NCBI GenBank assembly: GCA_963788505.1 | Contig: CAWBGY010000009.1 | Location: 1,054,001 to 1,118,000 of the forward strand | DNA length: 64,000 nt | Direction of reading: 5' to 3' | Origin: JAIQFF01 sp963788505 | GTDB taxonomy: Bacteria > Acidobacteriota > Terriglobia > Terriglobales > Acidobacteriaceae | Shown: piece after piece, positions 52,501 to 59,121 of the stretch | Layout of the letters: each line of letters begins with the position of its first letter | How positions within the stretch are numbered: position 1 is the stretch's first letter | Translations under genes and position numbers: made by a program | Notes under the pieces: model-generated | Database searches by the model: none | What the model was told of the DNA's origin: nothing | The model's input: the letters and a program-made list of their open reading frames with translations, nothing else

Positions 52501-52813
52501 CCGCCGCTGTTGAAATCGAAGTCCATCGGCTGAAAGCATCGGCCACGAAGGCGTCGGCGCTGGCCGCGGGAAGCACCGGGCTCAGGTTTCCGCGATCAGT
52601 GTAGTAGCTGATGACGCCCTGGCTCCAGGTTAGTGGAGTACCCTTGACCGCGGGATCGAAGTAGCTGCTTCCGGCAATCGTACGAGGGCCGCCCGCACGC
52701 AACCATTGCGGCAGCACGGCAGGCAGGAGAAGTTCGATAGCCAGCACCGAGAGCAGGCAAGAAACCATCCCGCCCAACCGGTGTGGCCGTCGTTGGTTCG
52801 CTCTGCCTTCCAT
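49526..52813 (-). CDS. Large exported protein with inactive metzincin-like domain and Ig-like repeats
   Basis: The 1095-residue protein begins with a hydrophobic signal (MVSCLLSVLAIELLLPAVLP near residue 16). At 207-220 the sequence YRLVRVLGRVLGLDW has the spacing of a metzincin HExxHxxGxxH site, but every ligand is replaced. It is followed by a Met-turn-like TIMHAMDP and the matrixin-like C-terminal pattern RMDDRAALSRLYP. After that come several Ig-like or TIG-like segments (ITVQGMGFRSNTTATLAAVN, GASVFFTSSPASSLSACGGA). About 95 Arg-rich residues end the protein and may reflect a frameshift. It lies 3 nt after the 181-aa gene. Confidence 0.75.
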   Translation of the reverse strand: MEGRANQRRPHRLGGMVSCLLSVLAIELLLPAVLPQWLRAGGPRTIAGSSYFDPAVKGTPLTWSQGVISYYTDRGNLSPVLPAASADAFVADAFSRWTSISTAAVSAVRAGQLAEDVSGANVSATTLPIDILPSAKNFPVAIVYDADGAVTNALLGQGAGSAGSCFSNAAYGGVDSFGSDAHLQHALVIVNGVCAHTAGQLPDVEYRLVRVLGRVLGLDWSQTNVNVFTRSPAATSADYAGLTIMHAMDPINCVPISLCYPNADQPRMDDRAALSRLYPVTPQNQASFPGKQLFFENTAHIHGTVYFADANGQPAQPMQGVNVVARWLDPATSQPSRTYTAASVSGFLFRGNAGNPATGFNDSSGQALDRFGSDDPAVEGFFDLAGLEIPNDASSAQYQLSVEALDPTWSQPVGPYGPWQVLPSGTFQPLIVTVTKGGDLQQDVLMQESAQQVRDWFEPTSFAAPAILPPSGDWLGTLSGSGNADYFWFIAQSDRTLSVEVTALDEAKAASLAKAQPVIGMWALADQGTVPAPANTGLAFNSSNPGMTRLDATLQVSTAFRLGIFDYRGDGRPDYSYHGRIFYADSTLPARARVDGGTAITVQGMGFRSNTTATLAAVNVPVLAAAAGSVIVAAPAMADGLQNMALRDPATGASSTMTHVLTYGAGPSDTIKLVQGSNPATPVGGQAPNPIRVQVLAPDGTSPVAGASVFFTSSPASSLSACGGAASCTLLTDDSGRASTRVTVLQAAVINISVLLAPASYPTPKSVQATILGTTSSLDLSLAPPSAWIAQGATVDVALAARLLSSGLPVPATAVNYQLVKGSGTLSSSSPSSDVNGFADSTLRVAAIAGDVQVSACVAPANLPCQIFAATAVPASMLRLEPVAGGVQVLAAGQKFQPVTVRVTDSAIPSHPVLGANVTFQVVVSRPATAPPPVSLGGIIVTKTPAPVIVSSSQVSVLSDGLGLATFQPSSGGTQGALVIQGTAAAGINLLPFQLQSLPPVTPSTSSGSSRQPADGSPETDRDGPAFYPGDVRMQAHRDHNCILAATRRAVWHLTDRRELQLSCVRPSERRGTDTGGAAVRLGSFSLSGFVTLSL

Positions 52814-52816
52814 AAT

Positions 52817-53362
52817 CTACTCCGGGTCCTGGTGTTGGATGGCCAACGCCAGGGCGCGAGCATTCACCCGGTTCTTCTGGCGCAACTGGGCTTGTGAAGC
52901 GGGGTCGAACGACAGGGCGGGAAAGCGCCCTTTTTCAAACACCGCATTTCCGCCGGAGTCCACGGCGAAGCGGCCTAACGGGCCGCCGACCGCGCTGGTG
53001 AGGCCCAATTTGCTGGGACTGTAGAGAAACAAGAGAAGACGTTCGCCGGGGCGGTAGCGTTCCCCGGAATTCCATAGCCCAGCCCATTCTCGAATCACCA
53101 GTACCTGCCCGCCGCGAACTCCACGAATGGCCTGTTCCACGCGAAAGGTGATTTGGACCATGGCCACGCCGTTGGTTTGGTCCGGGGCCACCGGTTCCAC
53201 GGACATGACCGTGCCATCGAAAATGTAGCCCGAACCGCGGGTCAACTGCCCCAGGGCGGAGAGCGTAGGAGACGACGGTTTGGCGGAAGGATTCTGTCCA
53301 GTGGCAGACCATGAAATCAGCGCCAACCCCAGCGCAGGGAGCTGCCGAAAGGCAAACCGCAT
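52817..53362 (-). CDS. Exported protein of unknown function
   Basis: The 181-residue protein starts MRFAFRQLPALGLALISWSA with a cleavable signal peptide. The mature part includes FDGTVMSVEPVAPDQTNGVA, VQITFRVEQAIRGVRGGQVL and RYRPGERLLLFLYSPSKLGL, which looks like a small beta domain; acidobacterial genomes often carry such a protein before a metzincin-like gene. ATG 53362 is chosen; TTG 53380 is also in frame. It is the first gene of the three-gene exported-protein operon, and its stop is 3 nt from the next start. Confidence 0.7.
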   Translation of the reverse strand: MRFAFRQLPALGLALISWSATGQNPSAKPSSPTLSALGQLTRGSGYIFDGTVMSVEPVAPDQTNGVAMVQITFRVEQAIRGVRGGQVLVIREWAGLWNSGERYRPGERLLLFLYSPSKLGLTSAVGGPLGRFAVDSGGNAVFEKGRFPALSFDPASQAQLRQKNRVNARALALAIQHQDPE

Positions 53363-53481
53363 GGCAGAGCCTCGTTTCAAACGAGACCAGTTGGGACGGG
53401 GAGTACAAGCGATGCTAAAGGCAAGAGAAGCGGCAAGATGTGTCAGCCGTCACAGCGGCATGTGACAGACAAACACAAGGC

Positions 53482-54381
53482 TCACGCCTGCGTTGAAGCT
53501 CGCCGATTGTACCCCCGGGCCGACAGGTGCGCCCCTGTCAGCATCAACAGACCGGTAAGAAATGCCCAGAACATCAGGCTGACCGACAGAGCAAACGGGC
53601 CGTAGACCTCCTGCAAGTTCAGCCGGGGCAAGGCCATGATGTAGGCGTACTTCAAGGCTTCGGACATCAGTCCCATAATCACGGCAGTGGAAAGCACGGC
53701 CCGGGCCGGCACCTTGCCGTTGGGCAGTACCCAGTAGATCAGGAAGAAAATCGCGATACTGGCGGAGACGGCGAACGCCTTCATCATCAGAAAACCGCCC
53801 AGCCGGACCACAAAGGGCCCGTGGCTGCGCAACGAACTTTCCAGGAATCCGATATTCCCGGCGGTCAACGCAATCGAAAGCAGGGCAAGGCCGCCGCAAA
53901 TAAACGTCAGCGCGAGCGATATGAGTTGGTTGCCGAAATAAGATCGGTTGTTGGGGAATCCCCAGATGCGGTTCAAAGCTACTTCGAGCGGCATGAAGAT
54001 TCCGGTTGAAGTAAACAGCAAAATGACAAGTGAAGCCAGCTGCGCACGATTGCGCGCGTCGACCAGAGCATTCAGATTGCGAATCACGAAGTCCTGCCCG
54101 GCGGGCAGGAAGTCGCGCAGCAGCTGCACCACCACGTCATTCATCACCCGAGAGTGAAATACGTGCCGGATCAGGGTCATGAGCAGGAGTACAAAAGGGA
54201 AAAAGGACAGGATGGCATTGGCCGCCACGGAAAAGGCAAACGTATGTACCTCGGTGCGTAACAGATATTTCACCGTGGAACTGACCAACCCTGGGGGGCG
54301 GTCTTTTGGCCGGGAAGAGGCTGCTGGACGGATTGCCGGAGGCGGCGGGTTCGCCGATCTTGACTGCTGGTCATCAAGCAT
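53482..54381 (-). CDS. YihY/BrkB-family membrane protein
   Basis: The 299-residue protein has six membrane segments in the YihY pattern: LRTEVHTFAFSVAANAILSF, FPFVLLLMTLIRHVF, LASLVILLFTSTGIFMPLEV, ALNRIWGFPNNRSYFGNQLI and YGPFALSVSLMFWAFLTGLL. The family was once called RNase BN, but that activity belongs to another gene; the real function is unknown. ATG 54381 has GGGGAAA directly upstream. The frame is open to 54576 without family similarity. Confidence 0.88.
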   Translation of the reverse strand: MLDDQQSRSANPPPPAIRPAASSRPKDRPPGLVSSTVKYLLRTEVHTFAFSVAANAILSFFPFVLLLMTLIRHVFHSRVMNDVVVQLLRDFLPAGQDFVIRNLNALVDARNRAQLASLVILLFTSTGIFMPLEVALNRIWGFPNNRSYFGNQLISLALTFICGGLALLSIALTAGNIGFLESSLRSHGPFVVRLGGFLMMKAFAVSASIAIFFLIYWVLPNGKVPARAVLSTAVIMGLMSEALKYAYIMALPRLNLQEVYGPFALSVSLMFWAFLTGLLMLTGAHLSARGYNRRASTQA

Positions 54382-54828
54382 TTTCCCCAATCCTATCAGA
54401 CAGTTGCAATTTACCCGATGGCACGGAAGGACATTCCGCTCTTCTCCGTTTTTACCGGCCTGCCGTGCTGCCCGCCAATCCTCATGTTTAATCGTCTCAC
54501 GCTTCAGATTTCTTTTCTTGCCAGGACTGGCGTTCCTGAATATTATCTTCTGCTCGCTGCCCTGCAATTTGGGCAACGAGTCTGTCGCTTTGGGGTAGAC
54601 GGTCTGTGTCTTGTAGTCATAAATCGCGCCAGCACCATGGCTCCGAAAAGTTTGTGCCGTAGTTTCTCTGCCACGGCCTGAACTGACGGAGCTTTTTTGT
54701 GGGCGGGGTTTTCAGGAAGCACCGGCCGGCTGTGCTTTCGTTTCCTTTGAAGGGGGTCAGTAGAGGAGCATGCGCTTCACGGAGGATGCGAAAGTTAAAT
54801 TACAGAGTAGAGGCGAAAGGAGTTCTTT
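54382..54828 (+). other. Region between yihY-like gene and cold-shock gene, no gene seen
   Basis: In these 447 nt no gene could be supported. It must hold the promoters of both divergent genes, and a long leader for the cold-shock gene is likely from the family, but I could not pick a convincing -35/-10 pair. Confidence 0.5.
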
Positions 54829-55035
54829 GTGAGAGAGAAGGGCACAGTAAAGTGGTTCAACGGAGCCAAGGGATACGGGTTCATCCAGCGCTCTACCGGG
54901 GAGGACGTCTTCGTTCATTTCTCCGCCATCCAGGAGAATGGTTATCGCACGCTGAACGAAGGCGAAACGGTGGAATTCGATCTGCTCAAGGGGCCAAAGG
55001 GCTTTCAGGCAGGTAATGTGGTGCGGGTGCAATAA
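54829..55035 (+). CDS. Cold-shock domain protein
   Basis: The 68-residue protein is a single cold-shock domain with the RNP1 motif KGYGFI (14-19) and RNP2 motif DVFVHF (26-31), plus TVKWFNGAKGYGFIQRS at the N-terminus. Such proteins bind single-stranded RNA and act as RNA chaperones. The start is a GTG with AAAGGAG eight bases upstream. It is followed by an intrinsic terminator at 55064. Confidence 0.95.
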   Translation: MREKGTVKWFNGAKGYGFIQRSTGEDVFVHFSAIQENGYRTLNEGETVEFDLLKGPKGFQAGNVVRVQ

Positions 55036-55063
55036 AAACGGTCCCGGGTTCAACCACTGCGAG

Positions 55064-55093
55064 CCCTCTCAGCTTCCCCTGGGAGGGTTTGTT
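55064..55093 (+). terminator. Terminator of the cold-shock gene
   Basis: CCCTCTCA (55064-55071) and TGGGAGGG (55080-55087) pair in an 8-bp stem with one G-T pair and an 8-nt loop, followed by TTTGTT. It lies 29 nt after the stop codon. Confidence 0.65.
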
Positions 55094-55135
55094 ATGTGCG
55101 GGTTCCGCGCACCGCCAGATTCCCTCAAAAAAGAA

Positions 55136-55345
55136 TGTCATCCTGAGCGAAGAAACTGCTTCGCGAAGCGAAGCAGTTACGCAGTCGAAGGACCCCTATG
55201 AGCTTAACGGTGGCGGGAGAGCAGCGTATTTTTCTGACGATTGAAGCTGAAAGTCCGGGACTTTCAATATAGGGTACCGCTATAGGGGTCCTTCGACTAC
55301 GCGAAAAGTTCGCTGCGCGAACTTTCCACTCCGCTCAGGATGACA
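55136..55345 (+). repeat. TGTCATCCTGAGCG inverted-repeat element
   Basis: TGTCATCCTGAGCG at 55136 and CGCTCAGGATGACA at 55332-55345 are exact complements, and inside them TCGAAGGACCCCTAT (55184) faces ATAGGGGTCCTTCGA (55280). Further hairpins are GCTTCGCGAAGC-like (55160) and AGTTCGCTGCGCGAACT (55306). Similar elements are common dispersed repeats in acidobacterial genomes, from memory. It fills most of the 348-nt spacer that follows the cold-shock gene; nothing else is seen there. Confidence 0.85.
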
Positions 55346-55383
55346 GTTTGCGCGGGTAGGTTCAGCTTGCACTCCGGGCAGGC

Positions 55384-56490
55384 TTATTGCACTTCGACCG
55401 AGACCAGATCACCGTCCGCTTTTCCCCCGGCTTTATAGTTTGCAATCACGCTCCGGTCCGCCCATTCGCAGGAGAACTCGTCCGCTCCCACCAGCAGCAG
55501 TGATTTGTAGTCGTCGGTGCGCAATCTCATGGTTCGAGCGCCTGCCCTGATGGTCAAAATCGCCACCGGATTCTGACTGCAGTCCACGCGCAGCAGCTTT
55601 CCTCTGACGAATTGTACTTTGCGCCGGTCCAGCACGGGCTCCGGCGGGCTCGCTTCGCCTTGACTGGAGTTCGCATTCTCCGCCACCGGCTCCGCGGCAG
55701 TCGGCGTAGCGGTCTGCGCCGCCGCCGCGTTCTGCTGGGGCAAGATGCCGTACTTCTTCAGGGTGGGAAGGTCTTCCAGACTTTTTCTGGCGGTTTGCGC
55801 GATTGCCGGGCTGGCGCTGTCTTTGAGGCGGTCGAGCAGAGCCGTGGCGTCGTCCCACTTCTTTCCGGCCAGATCAATCTGGGCCAGGTTGAGCAGATAC
55901 TGTTCGTTCCGCGGACTGAGCTGGATCGCCACTCGTATCGACTCGGTCGCCGAATGAACGCCACCGCCCTGGAGCCTGGCCACGGCGAGCATGTTGTGGG
56001 CCTCGGCAAGGTCGGGCTCTTTATCGACCACGAAGATCAGATCCTGAATCATGTTGGACACGCCCTCGATCGGTTTCCCGCTCAACTGGGCGGCGCGAAA
56101 TTTCACCAGCGCAAGATAGTAGTGGGTCCAGGTATCGCGGCTGTCGAGCTCTCGCGCTCTGGCCAATTCCTCGTTTGCCTCATCGAATTCCTTTCTCTCC
56201 ATACGCACCCAGGCCATCGCGCGGTGCGCGATCACGTTATCGGTCTTGGGATCGGCGATGACCGCCTCGAGATCTTTCTCGCCCTGATCGCGGTGTTCGG
56301 GCATGCGCACCGCCATTTCAGCCACCAGCGCTTGCGCTTGGCCTTCCGTTACATCCTGGATACTGGCTCCGACATCGAGAGGCCCAACCGGAGCGGGAAA
56401 CTGGCTTACCTGGCCCCCGGCGCTGGCCGCACCCGGCTTGGTGTTGGCCTGGACCGGCGCCGCGGCAAAAGAGTGAAAGTAATCTTTCAC
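55384..56490 (-). CDS. TPR and C-terminal part of a frameshifted exported peptidase-like protein
   Basis: This 368-codon frame is the downstream half of a single gene. Its N-terminal MKDYFHSFAAAPVQ continues the helix that breaks off in the upstream frame. It contains TPR-like helix pairs (VIAHRAMAWVRMERKEFDEA, NEELARARELDSRDTWTHYY, EAHNMLAVARLQGGGVHSAT and RNEQYLLNLAQIDLAGKKWD) and a small C-terminal beta domain after a Pro/Ala linker (KLLRVDCSQNPVAILTIRAG). The join to the upstream half needs one base removed near 56515. Whether it is translated on its own from ATG 56490 is doubtful. Confidence 0.6.
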   Translation of the reverse strand: MKDYFHSFAAAPVQANTKPGAASAGGQVSQFPAPVGPLDVGASIQDVTEGQAQALVAEMAVRMPEHRDQGEKDLEAVIADPKTDNVIAHRAMAWVRMERKEFDEANEELARARELDSRDTWTHYYLALVKFRAAQLSGKPIEGVSNMIQDLIFVVDKEPDLAEAHNMLAVARLQGGGVHSATESIRVAIQLSPRNEQYLLNLAQIDLAGKKWDDATALLDRLKDSASPAIAQTARKSLEDLPTLKKYGILPQQNAAAAQTATPTAAEPVAENANSSQGEASPPEPVLDRRKVQFVRGKLLRVDCSQNPVAILTIRAGARTMRLRTDDYKSLLLVGADEFSCEWADRSVIANYKAGGKADGDLVSVEVQ

Positions 56491-57337
56491 GGCCTGTTCG
56501 AATTGCGCGGCGCTCCATGCCGAAGGCCTGCTGGATGGCCTGTTCGACCGGCACCTTCCGTATTTGCACCAGCCCGAAATAAGCTCCGGCCTCGGATAAT
56601 TTGTTCTGGTGGAGCAGATAGTGCATTACGATCCACGACTGCCCGTAAAACATTGCAGGATATCCGGAAGGTCCTGAGCGCATGGTGAACAACTCCGGGA
56701 TGGACAACCACCGGCTGTTCAGCAACTCCAGAAACGATTTGGGCGGGTTGGTGTCGGCCGGGGATTGGCCCGGAAGGGCATGGTTCCAGGGCTGGTTTTT
56801 GGTGGGGTCGCCGCCGATTTGCACCTGCGTGTCGGTCAGGCGCAGGCTGGAGAAATATTGGGCAAAGCCTTCGTCAAACCATTCCTGAGTGGGAGGATAG
56901 TTGAAGCTCAGAAACAGACGCGCAAAATCGTGAGACACCGCCCCCCAGCTGTCGTCGGCGGCAAGATCGAGGACAATGTAGTTGCGGTCCTCTCCGGGCA
57001 AAAAGAATCCGGGAGCGGAAGTGGGCTGGCCCTTTCGCAGCGGCGCTACTCGAATGTATTCGTCGTCCGACTGCAGCGCGATCACATCCAGTGGTTCGGG
57101 CAACCGCAGCTTGGTCTTCAGGAAGAGCTGGGCAAAGACTTCGCGCATCTGCTCCAGGCGCAAGCTTGCTTCCCGGCCTTTCTTTTCACCTGCATCGGTG
57201 AGGACGGAGAAGTGAGCGGAGTTTACCCGGATCCACTTGGGTTCAGAGCTGCGCGCGAGCATGACTGCGGAAGGCGCTAGAACCAGAAACAGTACAGCGG
57301 CGAGGAGGCGTCGCACGACAGAACAAACGCTGGGCAT
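56318..57337 (-). CDS. N-terminal, peptidase-like part of the frameshifted gene
   Basis: The 339-codon frame starts MPSVCSVVRRLLAAVLFLVL with a signal peptide. The real protein ends near codon 275 (VEQAIQQAFGM), after which the frame becomes Arg/Gly/Pro nonsense until 56318. The preceding domain resembles DUF1570 and related gluzincins: SHDFARLFLSFNYPPTQEWF followed by DEGFAQYFSSL. The usual HExxH is H136-D-F-A-R140 here, so two key residues are replaced and catalysis is unlikely. At ATGGAGC (near 56515) a deleted G would restore GMSAAQFEQAVKDYF in one frame with the TPR half. Confidence 0.6.
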   Translation of the reverse strand: MPSVCSVVRRLLAAVLFLVLAPSAVMLARSSEPKWIRVNSAHFSVLTDAGEKKGREASLRLEQMREVFAQLFLKTKLRLPEPLDVIALQSDDEYIRVAPLRKGQPTSAPGFFLPGEDRNYIVLDLAADDSWGAVSHDFARLFLSFNYPPTQEWFDEGFAQYFSSLRLTDTQVQIGGDPTKNQPWNHALPGQSPADTNPPKSFLELLNSRWLSIPELFTMRSGPSGYPAMFYGQSWIVMHYLLHQNKLSEAGAYFGLVQIRKVPVEQAIQQAFGMERRAIRTGRERLLSLFCRGAGPGQHQAGCGQRRGPGKPVSRSGWASRCRSQYPGCNGRPSASAGG

Positions 57338-57382
57338 GATCAAACCGGCCGAATAAAGGATGCTACCACGCCCCGGCAGGAG

Positions 57383-57528
57383 GAATCGCCACGAACCACG
57401 TAGGGGCAGATGCCCTCATCTGCCCGGCGGAGCGAAGCTCCGCTATCTTTTCGCCGCATGCAAAAATGTCGAGCTTCACTCGACTGGGCAGATGAGGACA
57501 TCTGCCCCTACGTGGTTCGTGGCGATTC
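57383..57528 (+). repeat. GGGGCAGATG palindromic element, copy 2, overlapping queG
   Basis: Arms at 57383-57425 and 57486-57528 are 43 nt each and complementary except at one position. The inner 27 bp match copy 1 at 48534; the outer 16 bp are the last codons and stop of queG together with their mirror image. The centre of about 60 nt has AGCGAAGCTCCGCT. Confidence 0.85.
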
Positions 57529-58596
57529 GCCCAGGAGCCTTCTGGCTGCCCACCCGGCACTCTCTGCCACAACTGGATCCTCATCCACTTTCAGCTTCTC
57601 CAGTAACGGTGCAAAGCGGTGGTCGCCGCTGTTGCCCATCGCAATCACCGCATTTCGCCGCAAGCCGCTGCGCTTTGCGCGTCGCACCGCGGATCCGCGA
57701 AATTTCTCCCGGAAATCTTCCGCGGTCATCTCCGCCAGCCATTCCAGCGCGGGATTGACCAGCCCTTCCCGCGGCTGAAATTCCGCGGCGCTCGTGACCG
57801 GAGCCTTGCGGTTCCAGGGACAAACATCCTGGCAGATGTCGCAGCCAAAAACCTCGTGACCCATGCCGGGACGCATCTCCTCGGCGATGGACCCGCGCTT
57901 TTCAATGGTCAGGTACGAAATGCAGCGATTCGAATCCAGTTGATAGGGCGCGACCAGCGCATGGGTGGGGCAGGCATCGATGCAGCGCGTGCAACTGCCG
58001 CAGCGATCGGGCGCGGGCAGGTCTGGTTCGAGTTCGAGCGATGTCAGGACTACGCCCAAAAAAAGCCACGACCCCAGGTTTTGGTTGATGATGCAAGTAT
58101 TCTTTCCCACCCATCCAACCCCCGCGTATTTAGCGTAGACGCGCTCTACCACCGGCCCCGTGTCCACGTAGCAGCGCGTTTGCAGTTCCCTGGTTTGTGA
58201 TTCGCCGGCGGCATCACGCAGCTTGCTCTCCACGGCCCGCAACCGTTTCAGCACTGCCTCGTGATAATCCTGCAGCCCCCAGGCATAGCGCGAAATCCAT
58301 CCCCGCTGTGGATCATCCACCTGGGTTGAGTAAGGGTGGGCGGTGTTGTAGTTAATGGCGCAGACGATTACGCTGCGGACCCACGGCAGTGTCGCGCGCA
58401 GCGATGCCCGCTCGAGAGAACCCGACTGGTCGCGGGCCTCCATGTATTTCATTTCTCCCGCGCGTCCCGCCGCCACCCACTCCCGAAAGCGGTCCAATTC
58501 GTCAAACTCGTGGACGGGAGCTATTCCGGCCAGTTCGAATCCGGCTTCGCGCGCGGCCTGTTTTACCAGGCTGCCGATTTGGGAGATCTGATTCAT
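57508..58596 (-). CDS. queG: Epoxyqueuosine reductase
   Basis: QueG is the cobalamin-dependent reductase that makes queuosine in tRNA from epoxyqueuosine. The 362-residue protein has both four-cysteine iron-sulfur sites: C199-GSC-TRC-IDAC209P and C225 with C252-DIC-QDVC259P. D145 in YVDTGPVVERVYA is the family catalytic acid. Its final codons (ESPRTT) and the TAG stop lie inside the arm of a large palindrome, so the tail may have been altered by that element. It is a single gene between the frameshifted gene and the DUF507 pair. Confidence 0.95.
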   Translation of the reverse strand: MNQISQIGSLVKQAAREAGFELAGIAPVHEFDELDRFREWVAAGRAGEMKYMEARDQSGSLERASLRATLPWVRSVIVCAINYNTAHPYSTQVDDPQRGWISRYAWGLQDYHEAVLKRLRAVESKLRDAAGESQTRELQTRCYVDTGPVVERVYAKYAGVGWVGKNTCIINQNLGSWLFLGVVLTSLELEPDLPAPDRCGSCTRCIDACPTHALVAPYQLDSNRCISYLTIEKRGSIAEEMRPGMGHEVFGCDICQDVCPWNRKAPVTSAAEFQPREGLVNPALEWLAEMTAEDFREKFRGSAVRRAKRSGLRRNAVIAMGNSGDHRFAPLLEKLKVDEDPVVAESAGWAARRLLGESPRTT

Positions 58597-58689
58597 GGCG
58601 AGAGCTACTACGCTACCATCCTAGCGCGGTACGGTTGGTGGCTGACTACGTTTTTGGTGCTTCGGGGCCTGGCGCTGGCCGGCTAGGAT

Positions 58690-58736
58690 TTTTTAACCGC
58701 AAAGGGCGCAAAGAGGGTCCGCAAAGGTCGCCAAGG
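58690..58736 (+). repeat. AACCGCAAAGGGCGCAAAG block
   Basis: TTTTAACCGCAAAGGGCGCA, then AAGAGGGTCCGCAAAGGTCG, is the right-hand half of the TTTGCGTCC family; no opposed left block is present. It follows queG by about 90 nt. Confidence 0.7.
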
Positions 58737-58797
58737 CGTAGCACTCTTTTGTCGCTGACGAAGGAATCGAGGATGGTTGCACTGAAGGTGCGAACGA

Positions 58798-58842
58798 GAA
58801 CGGCCAACGACCAACGGCCAACGACCAACGACCAACGACTAG
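58798..58842 (+). repeat. CCAACGACCAACG array (DUF507 3' side)
   Basis: GAACGGCCAACGACCAACGG, CCAACGACCAACGACCAACG make four regular copies of a 7-10 bp unit ending only three bases before the stop codon of the second DUF507 gene at 58846. This is the cleanest tandem array of the family. Confidence 0.8.
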
Positions 58843-58845
58843 CCT

Positions 58846-59121
58846 CTATATTCCCAGCTTCTTTACTTCTTCGTTGTAGTACTTGCGGTAAAGAATGTCC
58901 CACTCCTGGCTGCCTTCGAGAATCGTGCGCTTCTGGTTTTCGATCTTCAAGCGAGCGCTTTGGTCGATTCGGGCTTCCTGGTTCAGCAGGTCTTCGAGGA
59001 TCTTGCGTACTTCGAGCCGGATAGTGTTTCGATCTTCGACGAAATCCACCGCGTCGAGTTCAGCCAGCGCGTCGGTGACCACGTGCGCAACCTTATTCAC
59101 TTTGTCGCGGCTGAGTCTCAC
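58846..59121 (-). CDS. DUF507 protein, second of a pair
   Basis: The 91-residue protein has the DUF507 layout: MRLSRDKVNKVAHVVTDALA, a charged middle (NTIRLEVRKILEDLLNQEAR) and the C-terminal EWDILYRKYYNEEVKKLGI. The family is small, helical and of unknown function, common in acidobacteria, deltaproteobacteria and relatives. It overlaps the upstream DUF507 gene by four bases (ATGA), so the two are coupled and may form a heterodimer. Confidence 0.9.
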   Translation of the reverse strand: MRLSRDKVNKVAHVVTDALAELDAVDFVEDRNTIRLEVRKILEDLLNQEARIDQSARLKIENQKRTILEGSQEWDILYRKYYNEEVKKLGI

